Shown: piece after piece, positions 21,680 through 32,650 of the stretch
Layout of the letters: each line of letters begins with the position of its first letter
Position numbering within the stretch: position 1 is the first letter of the stretch
Assembly (NCBI GenBank): GCA_018136815.1
Contig: CM030931.1
Coordinates: forward strand, 4,656,148-4,720,147
Origin: Isochrysis galbana
Lineage: Eukaryota; Haptophyta; Isochrysidales; Isochrysidaceae
Length of the DNA stretch: 64,000 nucleotides
Direction: 5' to 3'
Program-made: the position numbers and the translations under genes
Notes under the pieces: generated by a model
What the model was told of the DNA's origin: nothing
The model's database searches: none
Seen by the model: only the letters and a program-made list of their open reading frames with translations

Positions 21680-22972
21680 TCAATAATATCTCCCCCCACG
21701 CGAAGCAGTCCCGTCCGAATCAAAGTCCGACTCGGATCCACCGTCACCCAAAACTTCAACATCTGATTGATCCTCGTCGTCCCATTGATCCATGCCATCG
21801 ATTCCGCTCGACCCGCCGACGAGCTGGCCCATAAAGCCGCGGTCAAGTCGCCCTGACCTCTTGTCGATTAGGCCAATCCGCAACGTGATGGATTCCATAT
21901 TCTCGAGGGTCTCACTAGCGCTGCCCTCAGCCAGAAGGACCGGTTCAGTTGAACGGTGCTTGTGATCGAAAGTGTGGGCTGTTGTGGCGACTTTCAATTT
22001 GACGTCTTCTGGTAGAGGCTGGCCCCGAAGAATGAATACCTCAGCGCGCAGCGGCACACGGCAGTCCCTGAGCTGGAGCACGGCACTGAAGCGCCTCTCA
22101 GTTGGTTCTGACACAGTGAAAAGTTTCCACCGGAACCCGATGGCATGAAAGGTCGCGGAGACGCAGTGCGCCGGTTTTCCAGCCACGTGCTCATGGGCTG
22201 AGCAGCGATGGCAGGTTACCGAGGTGAACTCGACATTCTTGCAGCGAGACGACAACATATCACAAACAGCTAAGCCATCTCGTGCCGCAGCGAGTTCCGC
22301 CTCATACTTTGCCTTTTCAGCCTCTTGCCTCTCCAGCACGCGCTTGAGCAGCTTCCATCCAGGCGTCTCAGCTCGCTTGCAAGAATCTTCGTGCTTGGCC
22401 TGCTCCGCCGCGATACCAACCCATTTGCATCCGATTGGTGCAAACTTGCAGCAAACTTGACGATATGCACATTCGCGGGCAAGATGGATTTCAAGACTGC
22501 CACGGGTGAGAGCTTTCTCGCATCCAGCATTTGCACACCGAACTGAAAGCATGGCGATGGATCGCTCGGCAAGCATGTTGCGAATCGGCTTGAAGATGTC
22601 GAGCGGCTCGCGACATGAAGGGCAGGATGGCTTCTCTTCATGACAAACCCTGTCGTAGCAGACCTTGCACAGAATATGTCCAGCGCAGCACTGGAGCACC
22701 TCCGCGTCGGGGAAGCTCATACAGATGGAGCAGCAGAGATGGGGCATGGACTCCTCATCTGCGATCGGTGGTGCAGAGGCCGTGCCTGTCGCTGCCGGGG
22801 CGGAGGCATGAGGCATGCCAACTGGCATGGGTGCAGGTGGCATCGGCGCAGCTGGGGTAGGCGTCGGAGAAGCCACGTCGAGCGAGGAGCTTGGCGAGTC
22901 CTTGGGCCGCTTGCTGGAGGGGCCGCTGGTTGAGCCCTCGGACGCCCGCTTCGCAGACTTGCCTTTACCCAT
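21680..22972 (-). CDS. RING finger plus TRAF-type zinc-finger protein (SIAH-like E3)
   Basis: A probable ubiquitin ligase of 430 residues from the ATG at 22972. A lysine/serine-rich start (MGKGKSAKRASEGSTSG) leads to a RING: CCSICMSFPDAEVLQCCAGH, then CKVCYDR and CPSCREPL. That is followed by Cys/His blocks CANAGCEKALTRGSLEIHL, REC, then CCKFAPIGCKWVGI, a TRAF-type or SIAH-type zinc-finger array. A short coiled segment (ERQEAEKAKYEAELAAAR) precedes a C-terminal beta-rich domain resembling the MATH/SIAH substrate-binding region. The tail is acidic (DQWDDEDQSDVEVLGDGG). The frame is open further upstream to 23119, but that extension is low-quality and the internal ATG is preferred. Intronless. 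Substrates are unknown. Confidence 0.85.
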   Translation of the reverse strand: MGKGKSAKRASEGSTSGPSSKRPKDSPSSSLDVASPTPTPAAPMPPAPMPVGMPHASAPAATGTASAPPIADEESMPHLCCSICMSFPDAEVLQCCAGHILCKVCYDRVCHEEKPSCPSCREPLDIFKPIRNMLAERSIAMLSVRCANAGCEKALTRGSLEIHLARECAYRQVCCKFAPIGCKWVGIAAEQAKHEDSCKRAETPGWKLLKRVLERQEAEKAKYEAELAAARDGLAVCDMLSSRCKNVEFTSVTCHRCSAHEHVAGKPAHCVSATFHAIGFRWKLFTVSEPTERRFSAVLQLRDCRVPLRAEVFILRGQPLPEDVKLKVATTAHTFDHKHRSTEPVLLAEGSASETLENMESITLRIGLIDKRSGRLDRGFMGQLVGGSSGIDGMDQWDDEDQSDVEVLGDGGSESDFDSDGTASRGGRYY

Positions 22973-24130
22973 CGTGAGGGGAAAGAGTGGGCGCGGAGGA
23001 GAGAGCGAGGCCGGCCGGGCGACGCAGCCGCCCTCGTGCAGGCAGGGGCGCGTCTGGAGTGACGGCGAGCCTCCCCGCGCGTCCACGTCGCCCGTGAATG
23101 AATTATTATATGGGAGCATTCACATGAGAATTCCCAGAGACGATTTTGTAATTGTGTATTCCCGCCAGGAGACCCGAACTCCGCCCGACCGCCAGCCGCC
23201 AGAGACGATGCGTGTTACGTTCGCCACCCTTCCTCGGCCTTGCGTTCGAGCCCATCCCGATGAGAGTGCCACGCTGCGCCATCGTTCGCCGCTTGTGTCT
23301 TGTGTCTGTCGGAGCGAAGCTCGTTTCCTCTTTGGAAACGAGTCGCGAGGGCGCACCGGCGGCTAGCGCGGCGCACGGTTCGTCCGGGGAGCCCGGAACG
23401 GGTTCATCGGGAGAACGGGGAGGGCAAATGACGGGCATATGTGAAATGGAAGGGAAAGTGGCACGGAACGCGAATCGGAGGGACGGAGGATGTAAGAAAG
23501 GGCGCGGCGAGCAGATACCGCTTACTTGGGACTCGTAGGGACTCGTAGACTCGAAAGGATGACTCGGAAGACTCGGGGCTTGGGGGTACTCAGGGGGCTG
23601 CAGGTCACCAACAGGCGCTATAGTGGGTAAAAACACAGAAATCAACACTCTGCACTCAAACATTCACAGTAACAGGCCGGAAACATACGTTAAACGAACC
23701 CCCTCTGCCCCTCTGATGAGCAGAACCAGGAGTGCTCACCAGAAACAGAGGAGAGAGAGAGAGAGAACGAGGACTCGAGGGTAAAACACAATTCGGACTC
23801 CGGCTCGGACTACAGAGTAAAATCCAGTGCCCTCGCGAGTCCTGCCTCGAGTCTCGCGGGGCGGCGCCGAAGGACGCTGAAGGACGCGCTGCGGGACGGA
23901 CAGCGCTGAAGGACGCAGAAGGACGCTGAAAGACGCTGAAGGACGCGCTGCGGGACACTGCTGAAGGACGCAGAAGGACGCTGAAAGACGCTGAAGGACG
24001 CGCTGCGGGACAGCGCTGAAGGACGCAGAAGGACGCTGAAAGACGCTGAAGGACGCGCTGCGGGACACTGCTGAAGGACACCGCTGAGCAGGACGCGGGG
24101 GGCGCTGAGGGACGCTGGGAGACGCTGAGG
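22973..24130. other. Intergenic, with local 40-50 bp tandem repeat
   Basis: No gene supported. From about 23870 to 24110 a unit built on ggacgctgaaggacgcgctg with cgggacactgctgaaggac repeats several times and runs up to the minisatellite that follows. Confidence 0.5.
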
Positions 24131-24915
24131 GACGCTACCCTCACCGCCGCCGCCCTCACCACCGCCGCCCTCGCCGCCTCCGCCCTCGCCACCACCTCCG
24201 TCTCCGCCTTCTCCTTCGCCGCCTCCGCCCTCGCCACCACCGCCCTCACCACCGCCGCCCTCGCCACCGCCGCCCTCGCCACCTCCTCCGTCTCCACCTC
24301 CTCCTTCGCCGCCTCCACCCTCGCCACCGCCGCCCTCACCGCCGCCGCCCTCACCACCGCCGCCCTCGCCACCCCCTCCGTCTCCACCTCCTCCGTCTCC
24401 GCCTCCTCCCTCTCCGCCTCCTCCCTCACCGCCTCCACCCTCACCGCCTCCACCCTCGCCACCGCCGCCTTCACCACCGCCGCCTTCACCACCGCCACCC
24501 TCGCCACCTCCTCCGTCTCCGCCTCCTCCTTCGCCTCCTCCGCCCTCGCCGCCTCCGCCCTCGCCACCTCCTCCGTCTCCGCCTCCTCCTTCGCCGCCTC
24601 CGCCCTCGCCACCGCCGCCCTCGCCGCCTCCGCCCTCCCCGCCTCCGCCCTCGCCGCCTCCGCCCTCGCCACCTCCTCCGTCTCCGCCTCCTCCTTCGCC
24701 GCCTCCGCCCTCGCCACCACCGCCCTCGCCACCGCCGCCCTCGCCGCCTCCGCCCTCGCCACCTCCTCCGTCTCCGCCTCCTCCTTCGCCGCCTCCACCC
24801 TCGCCACCGCCGCCCTCACCGCCGCCGCCCTCACCGCCGCCGCCCTCACCGCCGCCGCCCTCACCGCCGCCGCCCTCGCCGCCTCCGCCCTCGCCGCCTC
24901 CTCCGTCTCCACCTC
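24131..24915 (+). repeat. GC-rich codon-phased minisatellite
   Basis: About 785 bases built from degenerate nine-base parts (gccgcctcc, gccctcgcc, accgccgcc) with all periods divisible by three. On the plus strand one frame reads Ala/Ser/Leu/Val strings that run directly into the MGQYF-family ORF. On the minus strand the same DNA reads Gly-Gly-Gly-Gly-Glu or Ala-Arg-Val strings. Long minus-strand ORFs over it are considered artefacts. Confidence 0.9.
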
Positions 24916-24937
24916 CCTGCTCGTCACAGCATCTGGC

Positions 24938-25342
24938 ATGGGCCGTGGATGTGGAGACTTCCGCGTGGATCTGGCCAAGGAACGCTACCCGTCGATGTGG
25001 GCACTCATCAAGCCTTACATGGGCCGTTGGTGCAAGGCAAACCTCATGCTCGTTGGCGACTACTCCGACGAGTACGACAGGCTCCCCAAGACCAAGTACA
25101 TTGGAGACGAGGCCGCCGTCGCGTACCTCTGTATGGAATATATCATGGCTGAAACGAATCCCATGGTGCAAGTGCACCGAGCAGCTGGCAAACTCTACAT
25201 GGAGAACAAGAAGGCCGTCCTCGCACGCGTCACGGACCTCGCCACCCAAGATCAGCCAAGCGACACCGTCGCCTGCCAGCAGAATGACGAGGAAGAGGGA
25301 TGTGAGAAAAAGACGAAGAAGATGAAAACTCAGCACGCGTAG
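24938..25342 (+). CDS. MGQYF-family protein, copy 1 (N terminus replaced by repeat)
   Basis: The conserved core reads MGRGCGDFRVDLAKERYP, then MLVGDYSDEYDRLPKTKYI, AAVAYLCMEYIM and AAGKLYMENKKAVLARVTD, ending in a Lys/Glu tail (EKKTKKMKTQHA). It closely matches copy 2 at 43937-44493. The pattern GRG-GDF ... W ... VGDYsD resembles a widespread family of unknown function that begins MGQY. Here the expected N terminus is replaced in frame by the Ala/Ser minisatellite, so the first ATG used may be 24938 or the repeat may be translated. Function unknown; possibly a pseudogene. Confidence 0.5.
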   Translation: MGRGCGDFRVDLAKERYPSMWALIKPYMGRWCKANLMLVGDYSDEYDRLPKTKYIGDEAAVAYLCMEYIMAETNPMVQVHRAAGKLYMENKKAVLARVTDLATQDQPSDTVACQQNDEEEGCEKKTKKMKTQHA

Positions 25343-25383
25343 CTGGGGGTGTTTGGGAGTGGGGGGGGGGGGGCGTGATTAGC

Positions 25384-25562
25384 TTTGCAATAATAATATT
25401 GAGCTTCGTAATTGTAATAATAGACCAAAAAGAAAACAAATAACCCGACAATAATAATATTGAGCTTTGTAACTGTAATAATAGACCAAAAAAGAAAACA
25501 AATAACCTGACAATGATAATATTGAGCCTTGTAAGTGTATAGACCAAAAAGAAAACAAATAA
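25384..25562 (-). repeat. Tandem repeat, about 65 bp, three units
   Basis: Each unit contains ataatattgagcyttgtaa, then tagaccaaaaagaaaacaaat and aacctgacaat. The array abuts the block cttttgacggaacgcgact at 25569, which is itself a dispersed motif. Confidence 0.8.
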
Positions 25563-25596
25563 CCTGGCCCTCTTTTGACGGAACGCGACTTTTCCT
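25563..25596 (-). repeat. Dispersed motif gtcgcgttccgtcaaaagag
   Basis: The motif with flanking ggccaggt recurs, in either orientation, at 44562-44577 (partial), 44842-44873 and 56263-56293. At 25590 it is fused directly to a truncated MGQYF-family sequence, suggesting it marks an element end or recombination junction. Confidence 0.6.
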
Positions 25597-25745
25597 TGGC
25601 CAAATCCACCTAGAAGTCTCCACATCCAGTGACGAGCAGCATCGAGGATGGGTTCGCAGAACGTGAGGGCTGGGCTCCGGATCTCCTCGTAGGTGCGGTG
25701 ACCGCGACCGAGTCGCTTGGCGAGGAAGACAAAGTACTGGCCCAT
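25590..25745 (-). pseudogene. MGQYF-family protein, copy 3, N-terminal fragment
   Basis: From the ATG at 25745 the minus strand reads MGQYFVFLAKRLGRGHRTYE, then SPALTFCEPIL, followed by DNA closely matching copy 2 at 43990-44035 (ggagactt, gtggatttggccaagg). It then breaks into the dispersed motif at 25596. This is the only copy here that keeps the family's N terminus. It supplies the start that copies 1 and 2 have lost. Confidence 0.55.
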
Positions 25746-25854
25746 GGCGAGGAGCGAGGACGCTGTTGGAGGAAGGAGGAAGGGGAGGAGAGTGAAGCGC
25801 GTGTGGTGGTGGAGAAGGCTGGGAGGGGACGACTCTGGAGTTTCGTCAGATGAG

Positions 25855-26035
25855 CATGAAAGTTTTCCGCAGGCGCACGCCGTGCGCATGATGAGTGGCA
25901 TGCGTACGGCGTGCAGATGTGCGCATCCTCTGACTGTGCACGTCGTCGAGATTTCGCCAGATGCACGCGGCTCGCAGGGTGCAGGGTGCATCGGGTCCCC
26001 CGCGGGGACCCATTTCCAGTAGCCTATCCTAAGAT
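25855..26035 (+). repeat. Palindromic satellite family copy
   Basis: Contains cgcacgccgtgcgcatga, gcgtacggcgtgcagatgtg and cccccgcggggacc, the same modules as the arrays at 17600-17990 and 56340-56790. Confidence 0.6.
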
Positions 26036-26100
26036 CTCGTGACTCGTGATAAAACCTCAATCTTGACTTAGTGAATTTTCACCCCTAGAATTTAAAAGCC

Positions 26101-26124
26101 CTGTTTGACCGCCCTAACCCTAAC
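26101..26124 (-). repeat. Terminal-type motif plus short telomere-like run
   Basis: ctgtttgaccgcccta is followed at once by accctaac, giving two CCCTAA units. This is the same end motif as at 8836. The telomere-like pair is too short to indicate an interstitial telomere. Confidence 0.5.
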
Positions 26125-26199
26125 ATATTTCGACATATTTTTACCACATATTTCATATATGGGCAAGAAAAACTACATACTACATACTACTATTTTATA

Positions 26200-26390
26200 C
26201 CTAGGCCTAGGGGGAAGGTGAGGATAAGGAGGCGTAGGGAAGGGAAGTAAGGGTACGGGTAAGGGTGTTGAGGTGTTGACGACCGGGAGGTAGAAGATAC
26301 CAATACCCGTCTAGCAATAGGCAATAGGTGTTAGCCACGAATCTTCAATCTTCAGTCTTCAGATGATCTGATCAGATGTTTTCTTTTGAG
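26200..26390 (+). mobile_element. LINE 3' tail copy
   Basis: Purine-rich DNA (ggataaggaggcgtaggg) followed by aggtgttagccacgaatctt and cagtcttcagat, then T-rich DNA. Same order as the LINE tails at 49180-49420 and 21000-21095. Confidence 0.5.
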
Positions 26391-26584
26391 GCGCGTCCTG
26401 GGCTGTAGGCCTCGAATGTATTTGCAATATATTTGGCCGGTAATTGGCCGTATTTGCAAGACCCAGCACCGTATTTCCCATCTAGAGTATTTCCTCAATC
26501 CTGACTTTTCTTTTTTACATCCTTAGAAGTTAAAACTGTGTTTGACGGCCATGGGCAATTTTTGCAACTTGTGCAAAATGATCG

Positions 26585-28798
26585 ATGGACTCGGCAGGAG
26601 AAGAAGCTCCGCGAAGCTTGTCGGTGTCGTCGTCGTGGGAATGTATCTTTCCATTCCCCCGCGGGGGGGGGCGGCGGAGACGAGAGAGAGGGAGAGGAGA
26701 GGAGGAAGCCTCCCGGCAACTTCTTTGGTCTATCGGCTTCTCACTTTGTACTTGCCTCTCTCTCTCTCTCCGCGCAGAGACTCGGCGGCGAGTGAGTGGG
26801 CACTGGCCCGGGGGGTGGGCGGTGGAGGTTGTGGTGTAAAAGGAAGACGAAACCAAGGGACGCGAGGCGCAGCCTGTGCTGCCCGCACCCGGGTCCGGGG
26901 GTCGCGCCAACATTCCAGCCGTCGCCGTGCTGGCCGCTCTCGGCGCGCTCAGCCTTCTCGAGAGCCGCCTCGGCATGTGCCGCATCAACAGTAGAGTGGG
27001 CATGAGCCTTGCGACTGGCACAGGCACCTTCTCCGAGATGCTCAGCCGGATGGAACACTCGGTAAGCAAGGAACTTCAGCGTGATCCTCAATCTGAGGCC
27101 AAGTATCCCAACCGCCAGAGCCGTGAGTCCTTTGGGCACTACGTGGAATGCGAGCCCTCGCCGCTGCCTGAGCCATACCTTGTTGCGGCCAGCCGAGAGA
27201 TGATGGAGGAGGTTGGACTGGATCCGGCCGAGGCCTCGAGCGAATCGTTCATCCGCTTTTTCTCGGGTGACCTTTCCGATGCGTCACTCCGCGCTATCGC
27301 CACTCCGTATGCGGTCTCTGTCTTTGGCAGTCCGATCTGGGCGCCAGACCCTTTTGGTCGCGGTAATGCCTATGGCGACGGGCGTGCGCAGAGCCTCGGC
27401 GAGGTGGTATGCAACAACGGTGCTAGGTGGGAGCTTCAACTTAAGGGAGGTGGCACAACTCCATTCTCCCGTGGTGGCGACGGCCGCGCCGTGCTGCGGT
27501 CCAGCGTGCGCGAGTTCCTCGTGTCTGAGGCGATGCACCACCTTGGCGTGCCTACCACTCGTGCGCTATCTTTGATCGCGTCCAAGACACTGCGTGTGCA
27601 GCGGATGTGGTACAGCGAGGCCGATCGTGGCCGCCGGGACCACCCACCAGACACCATGGTAGCTGAGCGCTGTGCCATCACTTGTCGCGCTGCGCCTTCA
27701 TTCCTCCGTGTCGGCCACCTCGAGCTGCACTCTCGACGCGCTGCTCGCCCCTCATCGCGCGATGGCGAGCATCAGCCTGAGCCGACTCAGGCACAGGCGC
27801 GTGAAATGCTTCACACACTGTTTGAGTCGGTGGTGCGGCGTGAATACGCCAAGGAGATAGATCCCGCAGCTTCGCTGGAGGATCGCTGCATTGCAGTACT
27901 CCGCACCTTCGCGAGGCGTCAGGCTGAGTTGACGGCAGCGTGGCTTCGCGTGGGGTATGTGCAAGGAAACATGAACAGCGACAACTGCCTCCTGTCCGGT
28001 AGAACCATGGACTATGGCCCCTTTGGCTTCATTGAAGAATATGAGCCGCTGTGGTCACCATTTACGTCCGACATGGAGCGGAAGTTTGGCTTCGAGCGTC
28101 AACCGCTCGCCGCGCAGGTGAACGTCATGACACTTGCACGCGCCCTGCTGCCGCTCCTTGCGCGGGGCACAGATGGAGATGGGAAGCTGGCCATCGAGGA
28201 CGACGTCGCAGAGAAACTTCAGGGTGTCGTGAGCAACGAATATGCTGCCATGTCAACGGCAGTGCTAGGCGAAGTCCGACGTGCAAAGCTGGGGCTGCGC
28301 GTCTGGGCTGATGAGTCGTGTGAACAGATGTATGAGGATCTACAACAATTGATGGCTCAATCCCGTGTCGATTTCACCATCTTCTGGCGGCAGCTATCGC
28401 ATCTGGACGATGATGACATAGCAGCTGCCGCTCAGGGCGATGCTGCCGGGGCAATGAGCAAGCTTGAATCCTGCTTCTACGATGAGCACGCTCTTAAGAG
28501 ATTCCGAGGGCAATGGGGATCGTGGCTTGCCAAGTATGCTACAATCGTCAAGAACGAAGGCCGTAATCAAGAGGAGCGGCATGCGGAGATGCGTCGAGCC
28601 TCGCCTAAGTATGTGCCGCGGGAGTGGATGCTTGCCAAGGCGTACGAGGCTGCCGAAGAAGGGGACTTTAGCGTGATTGCGGAGCTCCAGCAACTCTTCC
28701 GCAATCCGTACGACGAGCAACCCGATCTTGAGTTCAAATACTATATCTGCACGCCTAGTGAGTTTCGCAAGAAGGCAGGCATCTCATATTTTAGCTGA
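26585..28798 (+). CDS. SelO/YdiU-family protein AMPylase
   Basis: SelO is a pseudokinase-fold enzyme that transfers AMP from ATP to proteins, usually in mitochondria. Family motifs are clear: SVFGSPIWAPDPFGRGNAYG with GDGRAQSLGEV, then ELQLKGGGTTPFSRGGDGRA with VLRSSVREFL, GVPTTRALSLI, the metal/catalytic block QGNMNSDN at about 27970, and MDYGPFGFIEEY. The frame is open from 26873. The first in-frame ATG there is 26975. A GT-AG intron at 26792-26872 (GTGAGT ... GCGCAG) would join an upstream exon starting at 26585 in frame; I favour this but with low confidence. The C terminus (ICTPSEFRKKAGISYFS) lacks the Cys/Sec-Ser-Ser end of many eukaryotic relatives, so the redox-active terminal residue seems to be missing. 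Confidence 0.85.
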
Positions 28799-29694
28799 TC
28801 CTCGTAGATGTGCCACATCGATCACCAGCACGTCGCTATGTGAGCTAGGCTGCTCGCACGAGCTCTGTGCTCAGTAACTAGCTCGATGCGACGAGTACGA
28901 TGCGTCGATGTGACACATGAATGAGAAGGCTAGCACTAGTTCACCCGACACGAAGGGTTGGGCGAGCATGACGGAGCAAGGCTCCAATATTGCATGCCTG
29001 TCCCAGTATCAGTTTCGCATCGGGCACGGGGCGCAACTTTCCCGTAGCAGGCCGTGTAAATGACATGGCAGGTATCAAGCCCACGACCCGGGTTCACCTG
29101 CCATTGAGGAGCACGGTCTCGCTCTTGCTTTGCCGCCTTCTCGTGGATGAGGGCAACTTCCTTTGTCTATCAACAAGATGACCATGGATGGCGCTCTAGA
29201 CGAACAAATCAGCCGTGGAATCCGAGGCAAGGTGTTCTTGCTTGGCAACCTTGATCTGGTGACTATCAAATGTTCTTGCTCATAGAATCGTAGGTAGAGC
29301 CCTCTTGATGCCTTGTGGCACCTGCCTTCCGCCCCTTATACCGGCACCAAGCGCACATACGACGGCAACAAGTAAACCGTTGCGAGGTGTGACAGATTGA
29401 CTGTTTGGAGAATGTGTGTGTACAGCCTAGCAGGTATGTACCTTTCAAATGCGCTCTCACGGGTGACTTCGGTCTCAGTCAACTCCTTACTGCCGGAGCG
29501 CCGAAATCGGCGCTTCCCCTCAGCTTCTTCAGTTTTTCTCCTCCTAAGCTTGATCCGCGGATCCCGCCAGCGCCCTGTCCGAGCGGACACCTGGCACGTG
29601 TGAAAGACGAAAGACGTAAAATAAGCGACTAATGACATTCTAATGACACTTATCGCTTTCTTTATATTTAGCCGGCGGGGTCAAACAGCAAAAA
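28799..29694. other. Intergenic, no gene seen
   Basis: Contains the SelO 3' region and short ORFs without recognisable features. Confidence 0.35.
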
Positions 29695-29790
29695 GAAAAA
29701 CATCTGAGAAGCAGATTCTGGATTCTGAGCTAACACCTACTACGGGTTCCCCCACGCGCAATCAGCAATCACCTACCACACACGACAACA
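29695..29790 (-). mobile_element. LINE 3' tail, short minus-strand copy
   Basis: aacatctgagaagcagattc then gattctgagctaacaccta is a variant of the family's reverse-complemented 3' end. It follows a ggtcaaacagc string, similar to the terminal motif at 35590. Confidence 0.4.
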
Positions 29791-30162
29791 GGAACCACCT
29801 GGCACGCCCTATACCTATATATACCGTATATATGACCAATAGCTACATGCACAACTAGCTATACAAGAGATAAGTTGTCACTTAGTTAGCGGCGCGCAGG
29901 AGGAAGACGAGGACCAGACCGCTAGCTAGGGGCAGGAGCACCCCGCCCAACCCCGCCACCCCCACACCCCGAGCCCCTATGTAGCACGCACAAGCACCAG
30001 GGGAGTGGCCGCAAGGCCGGCTGGGGCCTGTGCTCACTTGGCTGAGCGTGTCGGCCGTCTGGGCGCGGTCGCTTCGTTCGGCGACAGCGGCGTGTCCATC
30101 AACAAATCGTCGATCTCGGCGAGAGCGGCGGCAGCGGTGGAGGGGAGCGGCGCGCGCTCAAT

Positions 30163-30872
30163 AAAAATTTTTTCCAACTGGGAAGGTGCTGGTCCGAAGT
30201 TTTTTGTTCAGTGAAGGTGCAGGTGAAGGTGAGAGTGCAGGAACTGCAGGTGCAGGTGAAGACACGGTGAACGGGGCGCGCTGGGCGGCCAGTAGCCCGC
30301 CAAGGTGACTGTTGATCGTGCTCGCGTGGGATTGCAAGTTGAGAGCCAAAATTGATCAAGTGGTGGGGCACACCACCCATGTTATCGGGAAAAATAAGCA
30401 GGCACCTGCACTGCACGCACACTCCTTCACTCCAACTGCGGCATCGACGCCACATACAGCTGCGGAGCCCGCGCGCGCACATCGAAGCCCGCGCGCACAC
30501 CCCCGTTCTATTCAAAACAAGATCCTCAAGCTGATTCATTCACTCATGCGGACATGGGAAGCGCAGCAGCGCTCGACTGGTGACCTCTACGGCCTCAGCA
30601 GCATCCTCGCAGTTTGCCGCTGCAGCACTCCAGCATCCCCGGGAGTGCGCAACGCTACCCCTTCGCCGTCTGAAGGAGCCTAGGCCCCACACATGACCAT
30701 GAATGCAAGCCGGGGCGCTCAGATGACCCGCCCGCCCGCCCCCGGGCTCTGCCGGGGTCTCTGCAGGGCCTGCAGGGACATCTTCACCTGCGTCTTCATC
30801 TGCGTCGGCGTGCGGCATCGGCCAGCGGCTCAGTGCAGGTGCGCATCTTCCCAGTTGGAATTTTTTTATTGC
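30163..30872. mobile_element. Inverted-repeat-ended element carrying the LKEP repeat
   Basis: Left end aataaaaattttttccaact and right end agttggaatttttttatt are near inverted repeats, with ggtgc/gcacc extending them. The right 300 bases (30571-30872) are about 95% identical by eye to 61151-61453. They read in frame TSTASAASSQFAAAALQ, then RECATLPLRRLKEP. The left third is rich in gcaggtgaaggtgagag. A 4-base gctc lies at both borders, but this is too short to prove a target duplication. Confidence 0.5.
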
Positions 30873-30994
30873 TCCATGACGCCCTATCAGTTTACGGATA
30901 GTTGATTTGGCCAAAGACAACTAATAAGCAGATATTAGCATGCGCACGCCCCGGGCTCCGCAGTGTGCGGCGCTGCATACGCCGCGCGCTGCGC

Positions 30995-31762
30995 AACTAA
31001 GTTTATACTTGGTTTGGTTGACCCATGGGGGGGCACGAGCCCCCCCCTCTCTCCACTCCTCCCCTGCCATGGGGGAGGAACCACCCATCCTCCTGGCACG
31101 CCTGATGGCTTGCCAGGAGGCCACCGCCCTACTGACCCACTTCCTTCCCCATAGGCTCGCCCCATTCGCCCATCCTGGCCCCTCGTGACCAGCCCATTGC
31201 TCCAACCCCCCCTCCCCCCCTGGTCGACAGGCAGACAGGTGCAGCGTGGGGGCCCCAGAGGCTCAGGAGCGCCAGCGAGGGAGAGGCAGGGGAGGCCAGG
31301 GCCCAGCCCCAGCCTCCTCTGCCCCCTGAGCTGGCCTCCAGGAGCCTCCAGGGGCCGCCAGAGGGCAGCTGGAGGCCTGCCGCAGGCGCGCCATCGCGCG
31401 TGCCGCAGGAGAGGGGAGAGAGAGCGCGGAGAAGGGGGTGGGCGCGAGCGAGAGCTCCGCCCACCGGAAAATCGGTAAGTCTCGCGCCTGTTTACAGGAT
31501 AAGACGAGACAGAGTCGGCCGCCCACTCGGAGACACAGGAGGAAGGGGAAGGGGGGGAAAGATCACCGGGGGGTGGCGCGGGCCACCGGACCATATCTAA
31601 GCCCTCCACCCCAATCCCCCTAGTAGTGTACGGGGGGAGCCGCCTGATGGCGGGGGGAGAAGGGCCGGGGAATGGGGGTGTAGAGAGTATGCTACGTGCT
31701 ACTTGTAGTGGGTAGTGGTTCCATTCGCCGCGAGTGCGGTAAGAATATTAAAAGGTTTTTTT
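30995..31762 (+). mobile_element. TSD-flanked dispersed element, copy C
   Basis: Exact 17-base duplication tacgccgcgcgctgcgc at 30978-30994 and 31763-31779. Same head as A and B. The tail is gcggtaagaatattaaaagg followed by eight T, a pol III-like terminator. Confidence 0.9.
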
Positions 31763-31779
31763 TACGCCGCGCGCTGCGC

Positions 31780-32514
31780 GCGCCGGGACTGAGTGAGCGG
31801 CCCGCATTATCTACCAACGATCGCCCGTGGATAGGAGAACACCAAATGAAACTCTTCATGCAACCCCAAACACCACACACATGCAACTCGCAACTCTCAC
31901 AGTAACGCGGTAACTAGAACTAGCGGGACACTCATAGAAATAGTGATGAGCGCGAGAGACAGAAACACAATATAATTCATCAAAAGAGTGACGTGGGGAG
32001 AACGAAGAGAAAGGGGGGGGGAAATACGAGACCAACGAGAGATCTGCCGTAGGCTACCGTAGGGGGAATTGTGGGGAACTGTATGTAGCGCTAGTAGATA
32101 AACTAATAAAATAGACGTCAAGCGTCAAGCGTCACAGAGATCACTCGAGGCTCGAGACCGAGACTCGAGACTCGTTCGGTGACCAGCCCCGCGGGAACAA
32201 CCTCGTCGAGTTTGTGCCCGACCTAGCTGACTTGGTCCCTACTAGCTACTAGTCCCTACGTAGTTCGCTACTCGTAAAGTAAACAGCCGAGCTGTGAAAT
32301 GTGAAATGTGATACACTGTAAACAATTATGTGAAAAATAGCATTATGTGTTATTATTAGTATTATCTGTCCCCGGTCCCCGGATCTGCATGATTGGTATC
32401 AGTAGAACATGACCTCGAGCGTTATTTGTATCGGTAGACCATAGCACAAATCTGATATATGCTTATCATCATAGCCGAGATTCGAAGCTATTCCACGCCT
32501 TGTACAACGGGGGC
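31780..32514. other. Intergenic, no gene seen
   Basis: No supported ORF. It has short local repeats such as gagactcgag around 32150. Confidence 0.35.
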
Positions 32515-32650
32515 GGGGGGATCGGTTTCTTCATATCTCAGCTGCAGCTGCATTTGGAATTTGATTCCCGGCCGATGCAGCGCCGTGTCGAGCTGCCCGA
32601 CAGTCCGACCACCCCTTCACCCCCTGACTCTCTGGCGTCGTTGCCCGCGC
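32515..32650 (+). repeat. Dispersed repeat, pair with 35825-35985
   Basis: Shared blocks are ggatcggttkctt, tttgattcccg, cgatgcagcgccgtgtcg and cgtcgttgcccgcgca. The block order is the same in both places and looks like a promoter or untranslated leader moved by a transposon. Confidence 0.65.

Noticed and set aside
23656-25336. Minus-strand ORFs of 440 and 508 codons (Ala/Arg-Val/Glu and Gly-Gly-Gly-Gly-Glu)
   Set aside because: They are readings of the codon-phased minisatellite. The plus strand in the same place carries a conserved protein core.
26109-26124. Telomere-like CCCTAACCCTAA
   Set aside because: Only two units, attached to a transposon-type end motif.
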